Made by a program: the position numbers and the translations under genes
Assembly (NCBI RefSeq): GCF_021134715.1
Contig: NC_060026.1
Span: forward strand, 5,695,001-5,759,000
Reading direction: 5' to 3'
DNA: 64,000 nt
Origin: Daphnia pulex
Lineage: Eukaryota; Arthropoda; Branchiopoda; Diplostraca; Daphniidae
Shown here: positions 1 to 10,746 of the stretch, one piece after another
How positions within the stretch are numbered: position 1 is the first letter of the stretch
Layout of the letters: every line of letters begins with the position of its first letter
The notes under the pieces: model-generated
What the model was told of the DNA's origin: nothing
Seen by the model: only the letters and a program-made list of their open reading frames with translations
Database searches by the model: none

Positions 1-128
1 CAACCTTTGTAATTTCATCATTAAAAGCCTTGGTGTTTTATCAAATGAATTATTTAAACACGCTTGGGGTAATTAAATTGGTTTATCATTTAAATTATTT
101 CATTAAACGTGATGCTATTTTCTCTTAG

Positions 129-230
129 GTTAAATCCACATTAGGCAGCAGCGAAAATGATGAAAATTCTGTCGAGTTTTTCTCATCACTAACCAAACAC
201 CTCACTGATAAAATAAACTATTACAAATAA
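129..230 (+). pseudogene. Possible terminal exon of an unrecognised gene (fragment)
   Basis: A plausible splice acceptor (pyrimidine-rich tract ending TCTCTTAG) is followed by 33 open codons and a TAA. The translation begins VKSTLGSSENDENSVEFF and ends in INYYK. It is charged and not low complexity, so it looks like the last exon of a gene whose upstream part is outside the window or lost. It lies just before the RecQ remnant and could belong to the same decayed locus. I do not recognise the sequence. The call rests only on the acceptor and the residue composition. Confidence 0.25.
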
Positions 231-283
231 TTGAAAATTGACATTTTTAATTGTAAATTGAAATTTTGTTAGATGTGAAATTT

Positions 284-1562
284 GTTTCTTTTTACCCCGG
301 AGAAGCTAATCAACTCTTTGATTGCTGTGGGAGAGCCTCGTAAGTTACGAAAGATTATGACTGTCCTCTATTGGAAAAACTATCTTGTGAGATTTGTCAT
401 TGATGAGGCTCACTGTATCAGTGTGTAGGGCTCAGAATTTCGGTAATTTTGAAAAATTATAATTACTACTTTCTGTAATTATAATTTGTCTTTACTTGCT
501 AGTGAGGAATACGGACAGCTCGGCGTCTTACGTACCGTTTTCCAAAAGTACCCATTATGGCTCTGGTACCGCAAATCCGGCGAAGCAATATAAAAATTTT
601 TCATCATTGATCATGAAGAATCCTCACCTGTTATGTTTTTTTTAATTTTTTAAAATACGAATTTGTTACTGAAATTGGTATTTTTTAAACAGATCTGTTA
701 GCAGTTGCGTTAGGGAAAATCAAAATTTGGAGTTGATTTCAAAATCTAACCCTGCGAACAATTTCATAACTGTTGTTGACATTATACGAAAAAGTCACGT
801 GAAAGATTGCAGTATTGTTAACTGCAGTTCTCGTAAGGAATGTGATTCCTTCGCTGAATATCTCAGGAAATATGGTTTCAATGGCACTTCATATCACGCT
901 GGTTTCACTGATACCGAAAGAGAATCTATCGGTGGAATTTGATGGCTGGTTTATGCCAGGTATGGGTTTTTTAAATTACATCGTCTTTAATTCTAAAAAT
1001 CGAAACAATTTTTTTTTTTAATTAGGTTTAAGTAACTTTACCGGTTTTCGATTTATAGATTATTTGCGCCACGAACGCCTTTAGAATGGGTGTAAATAAA
1101 TCCAGTAATTATATTTTAGTAAAAATGTCTATGTAAAAAAAATCTATTATGATTTTAATTTTTATTTGCAAGACGTCAGATTTGTCTTTCACCTTACAAT
1201 AACTAGTTCCATTAGTGCATACTACTAGGAGTGCAGCAGGAGCTGTCGGGACGAGGCCGTTGCATCTTACGTATTAATTTATCAATTTTTGTATCAATTG
1301 TATTTACAACGTTTAATTGAAGGTTTTATGAAATTACTACGATTAATTTTCCAATTAATCGTAGTAATGGTTATTTGTTTTTAGGTCAAAAGCGTCAAGA
1401 GTCTATGGATGTAGAGTCTAGAGACCTCATGGAAATGTTGTCCTTTTGCGAAAATGTTTTTGATTGCCCCAATGCGTTAATTGCAAATTACCTTGGAGAG
1501 CAGCCTATTATATGCGACAAAGATGGACTCGTTTTATGCAAAAACTGTACTGCCGAAGTATA
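284..1562 (+). pseudogene. RecQ-family DNA helicase pseudogene (BLM/RecQ-like)
   Basis: Successive fragments follow RecQ helicase order. Near 391-430 is VIDEAHCISV, the DEAH box (motif II), followed directly by an in-frame TAG. Near 504-560 is YGQLGVLRTVFQK then, in another frame, VPIMAL, matching the motif III region. At 727-930 comes CSSRKECDSFAEYLRKYGFN and YHAGFTDTERES (motif IV region). At 1055-1095 is ICATNAFRMGVNK (motif V). At 1225-1290 is SRSCRDEAVASYVL, a decayed motif VI. At 1384-1562 is a zinc-binding-domain segment with FCENVFDCPNALIANYLGE and a CKNC pair. RecQ helicases unwind DNA 3'-5' in repair. Here the Walker A part is not seen, stops and frameshifts break the frame, and motif VI has lost its canonical arginines, so it is surely inactive. 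Spacers with splice-like ends suggest it once had introns and is not a processed copy. Confidence 0.8.
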
Positions 1563-1652
1563 ACTGTCACTAATTAGTAATTTCGTTATATTTAAATTGT
1601 TTTCATTCAATTGTAATATAGAAAGTTGAACCAAAGGTGTTTTTTTTAATAG

Positions 1653-1890
1653 GTTGAGTGGATCAGGGAAGTAATCACTAACAACCCAAACGAACCTTTA
1701 CCATTACGAAATTGGTTCAAATGTTCACTTTGGAAAAAAAGAAGACATAATTTCCTAATGGTAAATAGACTGATGATATTCATTCAGAGCTGGTAGGCCT
1801 GTAACTGGTGTACGTTGTAACCACTGTTACTCTGAGCATGAGAGCACCCTAATTGGCTTTAAAAAACCAAGATATTCTTGGCCATCAGCA
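1653..1890 (+). repeat. Copy A of a repeated, unrecognised gene-family fragment
   Basis: After an acceptor-like ...TTTAATAG, a coding-like piece reads VEWIREVITNNPNEPLPL. It is followed at 1787-1890 by a block that recurs at 3898-3995 and, least decayed, at 4431-4530. The block encodes a Cys/His-rich stretch best read in the 4.4-kb copy as GVRCNRCFCEHESAPIGFK. This copy carries indels and stops. It may be one exon of a family dispersed through this locus; I do not recognise the family. Confidence 0.45.
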
Positions 1891-3287
1891 AATTCAAGAA
1901 CATATCATCCCGTTTGCCCCTTAATTATTTATTCTTAATTTATTCTTTATTTTACTTAATTATATAAAAAAAACATTGCGCAAATTGTGCCGCAACTATT
2001 TAAAAAGAACATTTAACACGAAGGTAAAATTGCAATGTTTCCATTCTACATCTTAGAAACTTAATTTTTTATTCAATTTCATGTAGTCGACATTGCAAGA
2101 TACACTATTGCGTGCATGCAGTTGATGCTGTGGAGAATCGATGTTTGAAGATTAAGATTTTTTTTCCTCTAAATATTTTTCTTCCAAATCATGATTTGTT
2201 GTCAATTTCTTTGTCAATTATTTTATCAATTTCATTTTTCAATTAATTTGCTGTAATTCAAATTAAGAAGTATTCAAAACTTATATTTGGTTTGTTTGTT
2301 AAACTGTAAACTTTGTTTCCTAATAACGCAAAACTCATTTTGACAGGGGCAGCAAATTGTTTCTCAACGTTCAACTAAAAAACCTAACCGATCCTTAACT
2401 ACTCTAGACTATAAAACAGAAATCAATAGTCAATGTAGTTTATTTCCCGCTTCTATATCCCCCAAAATTTATTTTAATTATTTGGTCGTGGCATCTACAA
2501 AGTCCCCATTCATTGCAACACAGTCAGTATCTTTTTCGTGTTTCTTCCATCTTTCTTCGAGTCCATTTTTTTGTCAAATATGATCATATCATGTCAAAAA
2601 ATACTCAAAATAAAACCAAGATAACATAATTTATTGGGGTAATACAAATTTATGGAACTGGAAAATTTATCGAAAATTGGCCACCAGCGAGACGATTGAC
2701 CCCCTATTATAAATGCCTTCTATCATTTATTTTTTTTAGATCCTGTGTTCCTTTATGGTTCCGAATAACAAAAGTCCAAGAAGTAAGTGGATTTGTGGCT
2801 GTTTCCAGAAATATATTCTTAAATTTTTTTTTGTTCTCTACATGTGAACCGAAATGGCAATTAGAGTCGACCCATCACTGACTCACACTTCTCCAAGTTG
2901 TTGGAAACCAGCAGACGAATGAGCTGCTGATTTAATACGTCATTTACATGACGTTGTCCAATAAAAATAATAGGAATCCCAGATATGACAATGAGCTTCA
3001 GTCTCATGCTCTGCAGACGGTTTTTTAAATTATGGCTGACCGGGATTGGCCAGAAAAGGATTTGTTGAGAGCCTACTGGAAAAGTACAGTTTTGTCAGTA
3101 TTAAGTTTTCTATGGCTTAAAACAAAACGCAAATAATTAAATACTGTAAAACATTCAAACGAAGTATACTTGGCTAACCTCGTGACACAATCAGCGTTGA
3201 TGGATCTTTCTGCAGGTGACAGGTAGGAAATACATCTTTGGAAGATTCAGTCAGTGTAAAACACACGTAAAAATGAAAATGATTCCG
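1891..3287. other. AT-rich stretch with isolated coding-like scraps
   Basis: No intact gene is seen. Near 2340-2440 an acceptor-like TTTTGACAG is followed by a short coding-like piece (GQQIVSQRSTKKPNRSL...), which might be a further exon of the decayed RecQ locus. Near 2680 a phrase resembling the segment downstream of the Cys/His block at 4530 recurs. The rest is AT-rich and unassigned. Confidence 0.35.
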
Positions 3288-3850
3288 AAGGAGATGTACA
3301 AGTGCCTTTGAATGTGATAAATTATCACCTTCCCAATCCCCCCTCTCTGAAAAAAAATTAAATTAATTCTTATTATCATTTATTTACAGAAAGAACGAGA
3401 GGTAATTGCCAAAGTAAACAAATGATTGGAGAAAAAAAAGGATCTGGGCGGCAGTCATTCATCAATTGATAAGCAAGATTAGGAGTCCAGAACCAGGGAT
3501 CGAATTTGTAAATTCTTTTTAAAGTGTTTTCCTTTCTATCCAGGAATAAATTTGAAGTTAAACTCATGTTTTGATTAAAATTTCTTTTTATTACTGTGAT
3601 ATTTATCACATGATGACAAAAAGTCACCTACCCGACGTCCACTTGATGAGGAGTTTCCTCCTGATCTCAGTCCTTCTCCTTCTTTCTCTTGTCTCTTTTT
3701 TTATTTTTCTGCCATCGTGAGTCGTGACAGTTGACGCAGAAGATATGTCGGGATTTCTAGTCTATTTCAAGTTAATTGCTTTGTTATGTTTACTGTCATT
3801 ATGTATTTTTATACCATTTCCTCGTCCCACTAATCCCTAGCTTCCATTTT
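3288..3850 (+). repeat. First unit of a ~1.28-kb-spaced direct duplication
   Basis: This block matches 4566-5115 almost base for base over about 550 nt, with scattered substitutions and small indels. Shared landmarks are GAAGGAGATGTAC, the tract ATTATCATTTATTTACAG, the phrase GAGTCCAGAACCAGGGATC and CTCGTCYCACTWATCCCTAG. The offset is 1278-1281 nt throughout, which points to a tandem segmental duplication rather than two independent insertions. A further piece of the family (3850-3995) follows this unit. Confidence 0.8.
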
Positions 3851-3995
3851 AACAACCCAAAGGAAACCTTTACCATTACGAAATTGGTTCAAATGTCAGA
3901 GCTGGTAGGCCTGTAACTGGTGTACGTTGTAACCACTGTTACTGTGAGCATGAGAGCACCCCAATTGGCTTTAAAAACCAAGAAACCCTCGGCCA
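3850..3995 (+). repeat. Copy B of the Cys/His-rich fragment
   Basis: Starts with AACAACCCAAAGGAAACC, as copy A does near 1680, and runs directly into the block GAGCTGGTAGGCCTGTAACT that in copy A begins at 1787. Copy A has an extra ~60 nt between the two parts, so B is either deleted or closer to the ancestral arrangement. The reading frame is broken. Confidence 0.65.
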
Positions 3996-4124
3996 TCATA
4001 TCAGAGTCAGGCATTGATTTGGTATCGGAACCATTGATTCATGTGTACTATGTGTATGTGTCGTGATGAGATTTCTTTGTGTATTTGTGTATTTCTTACT
4101 CATCACATGTTTTATTTTACAGTA

Positions 4125-4815
4125 ATGGCTAGCTCATAGCTATCGGAAGGTGATGATTTTTATCACCAAATTGCAAACTGGGGCCTGTACATGGCTTAAG
4201 GTGTTTTTGGATTGGCAACTGTTGCGGTAGCCAAAATTACCCTTTGGTCACCACTTCAATACTACTTACGTGAGAAGTGGGACTGGCCTAGTCGATCCAA
4301 GGGTAAGCCTCCGTATTCGAGTTTTATTTTTAAAAAATTTTTAATTTTGTTTTCTCGGGCAGGTAACAAGAAGTCTTCGAAACATCCGCATGATGAAGAA
4401 GGGGCACGTGATCACAGTTCTTCGGACGAAGCTGGTGGGCCAGCAACTGGTGTACGCTGTAACCGCTGTTTCTGCGAGCACGAGAGCGCCCCAATTGGCT
4501 TTAAAATACCAAGGAACCCTCGGCCATCAGCCACCAGTGATACGATTCACCACGACACAATTTCAGAAGGAGATGTACGAGTAACTTTGGATGTGGTAAA
4601 TTATCGCCTTCCCAATACCCCCCTCCCAGAAAAAAATTTAAATTAATTCTTATTATCATTTATTTACAGAAAGAACGAGAGGTGTTTGCCAAAGTAAACA
4701 AAAAATTGGAGAAAAACAGGATCTAGCCGGCAGTCATTCATGAATTGATGAGCAGGATTAGGAGTCCAGAACCAGGGATCCAATTCGTAAATTCTTTTTA
4801 AAGTGTTTTCCTTTC
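4125..4815 (+). pseudogene. Unrecognised gene remnant with membrane-like segment and Cys/His motif (copy C)
   Basis: Best preserved member of the repeated family. From the ATG at 4125 (after TTTTATTTTACAG) the frame reads MASS, a TAG, then LSEGDDFYHQIANWGLYMA, a TAA, and GVFGLATVAVAKITLWSPLQ, a hydrophobic helix-like stretch followed by YYLREKWDWPSRSKG. A short intron (about 4301-4362, GTAAGC...GGGCAG) joins to NKKSSKHPHDEEGARDHSSS, then GVRCNRCFCEHESAPIGFK and DVRVTLDVVNYRLPNTPLPE. A second intron-like gap ending ATTTACAG at ~4670 precedes REVFAKVNKKLEKNRI, a TAG, and a Ser/Arg-Pro piece ending VNSF*. At least three in-frame stops make it non-functional as it stands. I do not know the family; CxxCxC plus CxHE could bind zinc, but this is inference. 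Confidence 0.5.
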
Positions 4816-5115
4816 TATCCAGGAATAAATTTGAAGTTAAACTTATGTTTTCATTAAAATTTCTTTTTATTACTGTGATATTTGTCATATGAAGACAAAA
4901 AGTCACCTACCCGAAGTCCACTTGATGAGGAGTCTCCTCCTGATCTCAGTCCTTCTCCTTCTTTCTCCTGTCTCTTTTTTTTTATTTTTCTGTCATCGTG
5001 ACAGTTGACGCAGGAGACATGTCGGGATTTCTAGTCTATTTCATTTTAATTGCTTTGTTATGTTTACTGTCATTGTGTATTTTTATACCATTTCCTCGTC
5101 TCACTTATCCCTAGC
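4566..5115 (+). repeat. Second unit of the ~1.28-kb-spaced direct duplication
   Basis: Partner of 3288-3850, described there. It overlaps the 3' part of the copy C gene remnant, so the duplication included at least the last exons of that remnant. Confidence 0.8.
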
Positions 5116-5839
5116 CTCAATTTTAATATTTTTAACTATAAGTTTAAAAAAAGTTTTCGTAAAGGAGAAAAGACAAAGTAATCTACTTCATCTCTAAATT
5201 CAGAAAAATGAACGACTTAAAAACCAGAATGATATCTGGTTACATACGTCAAAAATTACACACGCACGGACATGAAAGAAAACCTCTCTGAATGCCGGTG
5301 CTAGCCGGAATAAAAGTTTCTTCCTTCACCTTTGGCGGCCCTCTACCGGAAATTTCTACGCGTCACTTAACACAAACAATATAAAGCACTCATGTCAGAC
5401 TTGCCAGATTAATCCAAAGATACTCTTCACATCGTAATTTCTCGACATTTCAATGATAATTCTAGACGAATTAGCTTTTAAAGCTAAGTAAAATAAATTT
5501 TCTTAAATTAGTTAGCTTGAGACCAAAAATTTATGTAAAAATTATGGCCAATATAGTATTATTCCCCCAAAGGGGCAGTTGAGATTAAATCATATTTACT
5601 GCATACTGAAGGTATACAACCACAGGTTGGGACCATACAATACCTTTAGATTATGAAGTTGAATTGGAACCCGGAACGATTAACTTTCTGATGGAATTTT
5701 TGTAGTGGGGATAATTTAGAATCACCTATTTAATGTAGTGAATCATGTGTAGTGACTGAATCATAGGCACTGATCAAGGAAAGGGTAATATGCACTGGAA
5801 AGATAGCAGCTGCTTTATTTACTTCTTAAAAAAGTGTTT
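5116..5839. other. Unassigned AT-rich spacer
   Basis: No open frame or RNA signature that I can support. A short phrase near 5395-5420 (CAGACTTGCCAGATTAATCC) loosely resembles one near 8045 (GTTGCCAGATTGG), perhaps from shared repeats. Confidence 0.5.
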
Positions 5840-6330
5840 TTACTGATGCCCATAAAGATCGTTTGGACCATGCTCGTTCAGGGTAATTATGTTAGCCAAG
5901 CCACTGACACCATTACAGACAATTATCTGTGAATTTCTGTTCTCAATATTGGGGTGTGGAGTGGTGGCCATAGTGAGATCGTCGGCGTAACCTACCAAAG
6001 GAGGGAATAGGGACCAGCAGAGAGAATCTGTGAGAGCACGCCACCCTGAGGACAGCAAAGATCAACACGAACGGAGGAGACAGTGCCACTGGGAGAAATG
6101 ATAGAAATTCAATCAGAGAGAATTCCAACGATGAGATGAATCAGATAACAGGTATATTTTTGACTGTCCAGAACCTAAATAATGTTAGTAGGCAGGCACC
6201 ATCAAACGCACTCTTGATATCGAGAAACAAATCCATGGCTATAAAGAGTATATCAAGTAAAGCTCTTAAAGTATGTAGTAATACTGCAACTCCAATCTGT
6301 CTTAGGATGAAATTTAAATCAATAAAATTT
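5840..6330 (-). pseudogene. Non-LTR retrotransposon reverse-transcriptase remnant
   Basis: On the minus strand three RT palm signatures appear in order. LFLDIKSAFDGAC (motif A, about 6246-6191) is followed by CPQGGVLS (motif B, 6056-6033) and GYADDL (motif C with the catalytic DD, 5993-5976). They lie in different frames and are separated by stops, and the spacing between B and C is shorter than usual, so material has been lost. The spelling LDIKSAFD and PQGGVLS matches the plus-strand LINE at 12.0-15.1 kb and suggests the same broad clade (Jockey/I/R1-like). No endonuclease or 3' tail is recognised. Confidence 0.75.
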
Positions 6331-7181
6331 TAATTTTGAATAGATGTGATTACTTGTAATTGTGCGTTAATTGTCTTTGGATACGCCAACTGCATTATTG
6401 ATTGAGAAAATGATGGAATTTTAGATTGATTACTTTTTACAGTAACTTTTGTCAAGAAAATTGTAGTGATATAAGGCACAAAGGTCAGAGTTTGAACTTA
6501 CAAGTTTAGAGAAAATAATATGTAAAATTCTGTTTGATTAGTTTTGCTTCAACACAAATTATTCAAAGTTTATTTCTTCTTCGGCTGGGTACAATTATTT
6601 TTTTTCTGATTTGAAATGAAGTTGCTGAAAAAGAAATGAGGTCATCAATACCGTCGTTACTAAAAATATGGATATCACCACCAAAATGGTCAATCAACTT
6701 TGACTTAATGGATTTAGAAGAGTATGGCTCTAGCCTTCCGAAGCCATTAAGTTGCTGGTATATTTAATGGTGATTAAATCGTCATCGTTCTCTTCTAGAT
6801 ATTTGTTTTGCTTTAAGAAAACGCAAACAGGGGGGGGGGACATAAAAGGGAAAATCGGATCACCTATCCTACTACTAAATTTCCTATTATTGCTTCACTT
6901 ATTCCGCTTTATCACAACTTTGCCTGTTATAAGGAATTTTTCATTGCAAATTATATTATATCAAGATTGTAAAGATAAATGCAATTCTAAAAATTCTTGT
7001 TTTAGCAGTTAGTAACTAGGTACAGATTCATTAATTGCAACAATTGTATTGTGAGAGTGAAGCTTAAGTACAAAATAGAGCTAAGTTTAAATTTCGATAC
7101 TATTTTTCCAAAATTTTATAATAAATTTTATTTGAAAATACATTTTAATTAAAAAATAATCATGTCATAGATTAAGAGGTA
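6331..7181. other. Unassigned AT-rich spacer
   Basis: No supported gene. It contains a G9 run near 6831. It ends at the left terminal repeat of the element starting at 7182. Confidence 0.5.
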
Positions 7182-8321
7182 GGGGAGACTGGGGCGAAAT
7201 GGAACAACTTTTTTTGTCTGTCGTCTTTGTTATGATTTCTGACAAACTAGATGCATTTTAAAATTTCTGTTTGTTCTATATTGTTAAGCTACATCTTGGC
7301 TACCCACTTATTTTTTTTTGCATGTTGAAAGTGAAAAATAAACGAGATATCAAAGAAACATAAGTAAGCTTTTTTTTTACTCGGTCTCAACTCGACCGAA
7401 AAAAGACGGGGTAAAATGGAACAAACCCCGGGGTAAAATGTAACGCCATTTTTCTCAGCAACGGCTCAATAAAATCTATTGAAAAATCTATAGAAAAATA
7501 GAACATTCATTAATCTTCAAGATTATTACTATTTTTGTTAAAAAAAAGGAAATTATTCTTGAGTAATCATTGTTTAAAAGTGGGACTATTTTTTCTTCAA
7601 TTTTTTTTTGCTGTTTTCTGGTTGTTCTTACTTAACCCCGCCTATTTCCGCTAGTCATTTGTTTTTTACACTGTCCCGCCCCTTATGTTCGAGAAAGAAG
7701 GAGGGCTTAAATTTCAATGCGTCAAAATTTTTGTTGCCCAAATTTTCAATGCCCAAAAAATGTGTTCACTTTAACCCCGTAAAAGTTGTTACATAAAAAG
7801 TAACATTTTCTCGGTGTACAAGTGAGCAATTATTTTTTTTTTACGCCATAAAATAGAAAAAAGAAAAATCTTTAAAATGGCCAAAAATCTTTAAAACCCA
7901 TTAATCCAACACGATCGACGAAAAAGGAATTGGATGTAAGACACCAATAATTAAAAAATGAATTAAAACTAAAGGTACCCCGATTCCTTATGGGAATTTA
8001 CACAGGGAAAAACTAATGAGATCTAAAATGGCCGATTACGGCGTTGCCAGATTGGAAAATCCTGACTTTCCGCACTGTGAACAAGTTCTATTACTACACC
8101 GCTCGTATATCTAATATGACGAACATCATGTATGGATTATGTGTTTGGAAGGTAGATGTATGTCAATAGGAAATTCAACATTTTCTGTCCTAAATGCATA
8201 CAATTTTTGCGTCCTTATTAGGACGTAAAAACTTATCGCCCATTTTACGAAATAAAAGGGAAATCATATGAATATCCCTACTAAAACCAAAACCGACAAG
8301 ACGTCATTTGGACGACGGACC

Positions 8322-8375
8322 TAACAGGATATCCTATGGATATCTTGTGTTAGCAGGGATGTCGTATGGTAAAAC
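8322..8375. repeat. Imperfect palindrome around GGATATCCTATGGATATC
   Basis: CTAACA-GGATATCC-TAT-GGATATC-TTGTGTTAG forms a stem with a three-base loop. It lies inside element 1 and has no evident gene association. Confidence 0.5.
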
Positions 8376-9019
8376 GTTTTATGTGTAAACAAATCACCAA
8401 TGCCCATTACATTTTTCAACACTCATCATTTGCCCAGTTGTCGATCCTGTTGCATTTATTTTATAACTGTTTGTTGGAAATGTAAATTTTGCACATGAGA
8501 GATGTTTTCTCAGATTTTTTTTCCAAAATATGCAGGCTGCATACATCGGCGGAATATTTTTCCACTCTCCTAACTGTTCAATATCCACTGTTTTTATGTC
8601 AGTGTACTGATACCTGCAATGATTATTTTAATGATAATAATTGGATTTTATTATCTGTGACTTTTTAAGACATTTACATGCCTTTAAAATTACTTTGAAA
8701 CTGCAACTGGCAACTAGGCGTGTTACAAGGGGAACAGTTGAGTAAACGAAGAGATTACAATTCGTAGGAGGTAGCACTGTATTGTAACACTAGCAAGGTT
8801 TGCATCTACAATAAAGACAGTGAATACACTTGCGTGTGCGATCTCCGCTGGAGTTGAGCTTGTATACCTTATAGTTAGTAGTTAGTGTAATACCTAGTAA
8901 GAAAAAATAACCTAATGTAGAGAAATGCAAAGGAATGACTCCCATACTTTTATTTTTTCTTAATTCTTATATTTAATTAATCGGCAGTGTAAAGAAAAAA
9001 AATGTTCCACATAGCCCGG

Positions 9020-9400
9020 TCACCGGTCAATTACAGTGCATTGTTCACGCATAATATCCAAAAATTCAGCCCTTGTCTGGACGTCAGGATTAGCATAGGG
9101 CATCTTTCAAACCACTCTACCATTCTGGCCGCCTGGTAGTCTGTTGAAGGTTAGAGATTTGCCCACCTCTACAGAACTGTTTCTTGCTCATCAGCCGTGA
9201 AATATTGGTTGAAATCCTAATAAAAGATCCGGTGTATCTCGATCCTGGCCTAGTGCAGCAGAACAATTTTCACCAATGAAGAATGTGCCCTACTAGCACA
9301 CATATGTCCAAAGTAAGTTTCAAACTCTGTCCATAGGAAATTTGTTCTTTGAACTGGATCAAAAATTTAAATCGTCCAGTCCTCCCCCCCAAAAAAAACT
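9020..9400 (-). pseudogene. Decayed coding fragment, unrecognised (possible transposase remnant)
   Basis: Read on the minus strand, pieces such as YFTADEQETVL, then QAARMVEWFERCP and, one frame over, YANPDVQTRAEFLDIMRE and QCTVIDR give a protein-like, non-repetitive text across about 250 nt, with two or more stops and a frameshift. Its position inside a TIR-bounded element makes a transposon protein plausible, but I see no catalytic motif and cannot name a family. Confidence 0.35.
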
Positions 9401-9560
9401 TCATTTGTTAATTTTCTCCATGTTATGTTATTTTTTTGACCCCGTTCTCAAGGATGTAATGATGATATTACATTTTTACCTGAGCGTCGATATGATTTGT
9501 TATTATTAATGATGATTTAATGCTGATTAAAAATTAATAATTAATAAACTACAATGACTA

Positions 9561-9970
9561 CAGTACCCACGCCAGGTATTGGATCATCCCGATCCAAAAC
9601 TGGCGTTTTAACCCGCGCGAGATAGGCCTAACGGTTTTTCGCGCGGGCATTTTTTATTAGACTTTAATTGCACCTGAACTTCATTTTTTCCTCAGAAAGA
9701 TGAGTGACTATTCTTCATCTTTCTGATTTTTAATTTTCAAAAAGTGTTTAAGTTCTGTATTTTATTGTATCATTTTGAAATATTGGATCACCCAAAAATA
9801 TGTCTTATGGCCTGTCCCTACCCACGGCATGGCCTTAGGATATGGCGGATCCAATATTTCAAAACGATCCATTTACGTTACTTATAGAACCCAAACACTT
9901 TTTTTACACGTAGCACCATAATAAAGCACGCAAAAAGAGGGGGGTGTTCTTAATAGCTTGGTGGGTACTG
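9561..9970. mobile_element. 410-bp MITE-like element with nested hairpins
   Basis: TA-CAGTACCCAC at the left (TA at 9559-9560) and GTGGGTACTG-TA at the right (TA at 9971-9972) are perfect 10-bp inverted ends with TA flanks. This is the signature of a non-autonomous Tc1/mariner/pogo-type element. Inside lie four successive stem-loops: about 9572-9606 (GGATC core), 9612-9648 (CCCGCGCGA/TCGCGCGGG), 9694-9726 (CAGAAAGATGA/TCATCTTTCTG) and an imperfect arm pair 9736-9795/9838-9910 that includes a perfect TTTTGAAATATTGGATC match. There is no coding capacity. It is nested in element 1. Confidence 0.75.
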
Positions 9971-10746
9971 TATTAACTATTTTATTTTTTTTTATTAAAC
10001 CCCAGAGTGGGGCTAACTCTTTTTTCTTTTAGCTATAATTCTCACATTTTTTACGCATTAAGTTACTTTAGATTTTTCAAAATTTGAAAACAAAAAATAA
10101 GAGACAACTGAACCCAGATACGGGGTCAGTCGCTCATACCACCGGGCCAAGTCATCTTGGCCCTTGTATTTCTTGTGGGAAAAACCTGACTGACAGTAAA
10201 AACTCGAAATTTAAAAAAATCCCAATAATGCAACCCACCAACAGAACATCAATAAAAATGGTTAAAGAAGTAAGGTAGTTGACTAAAAACACGAAAACAG
10301 TCGAACACAATAATTTTACTGCTGTCATATGCAACTTTATGTTAGCCAAATAGCTACAACGTTGTTTGGCCAATATACCCTCAAAAAAGGGGTTTTAGTA
10401 TATTAATTAATATCTTTTATTTAAACTATTGTAAATACAAAACAAACTAAACAGACTTGAAGAAGAGATAGCCTAAAATATTTTCCATATTTTTTATAAT
10501 TCTAAAGTAATCGAAAAAGCCGATAATTGATTCAAAAGTCATTGTAGGACGACCCACTTTTAAGACAAAAAATTTATTTTATTTTTAATTCCTCAACCGT
10601 TCGTCGTAATACCATGCAATTCTGTTTTACGATGAACATTACTAACATCTACATCTCCTGATTTTGTAATATTTTATGGCAATTCTAACCCATCAAGAAA
10701 TCAATTGAGCCAACCGACTCGAACGCCAGATAGCCCCACTCTCCCC

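Larger units (their letters stand above)
7182..10746. mobile_element. TIR-bounded element 1 (GGGGAGASTGGGGC ends, TA flanks)
   Basis: The left end TA-GGGGAGACTGGGGC (7182-7195) is the reverse complement, at 13 of 14 positions, of the right end GCCCCACTCTCCCC-TA (10733-10746). Both ends are flanked by TA, suggesting a TA target duplication. Internal copies of GGGGTAAAATGGAACA-like words (7408-7445) echo the terminus. There is no intact transposase. A decayed minus-strand coding trace (9020-9400) and a nested 410-bp mini-element (9561-9970) lie inside. A second element with the same terminus follows at 11676. The terminus is a low-complexity G/A word, so the boundary is a proposal. The superfamily is not assigned. 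Confidence 0.5.

Noticed and set aside
4664..4906. Minus-strand 80-codon frame, also present at 3376-3627
   Set aside because: Both copies fall in the duplicated block and keep the frame only because the DNA is duplicated; the plus-strand exon-like reading fits the neighbouring gene remnant better.
8180..8226. GTCCTAA...TTAGGAC pair as a possible element end
   Set aside because: Arms are only seven bases, with no flanking target duplication seen.
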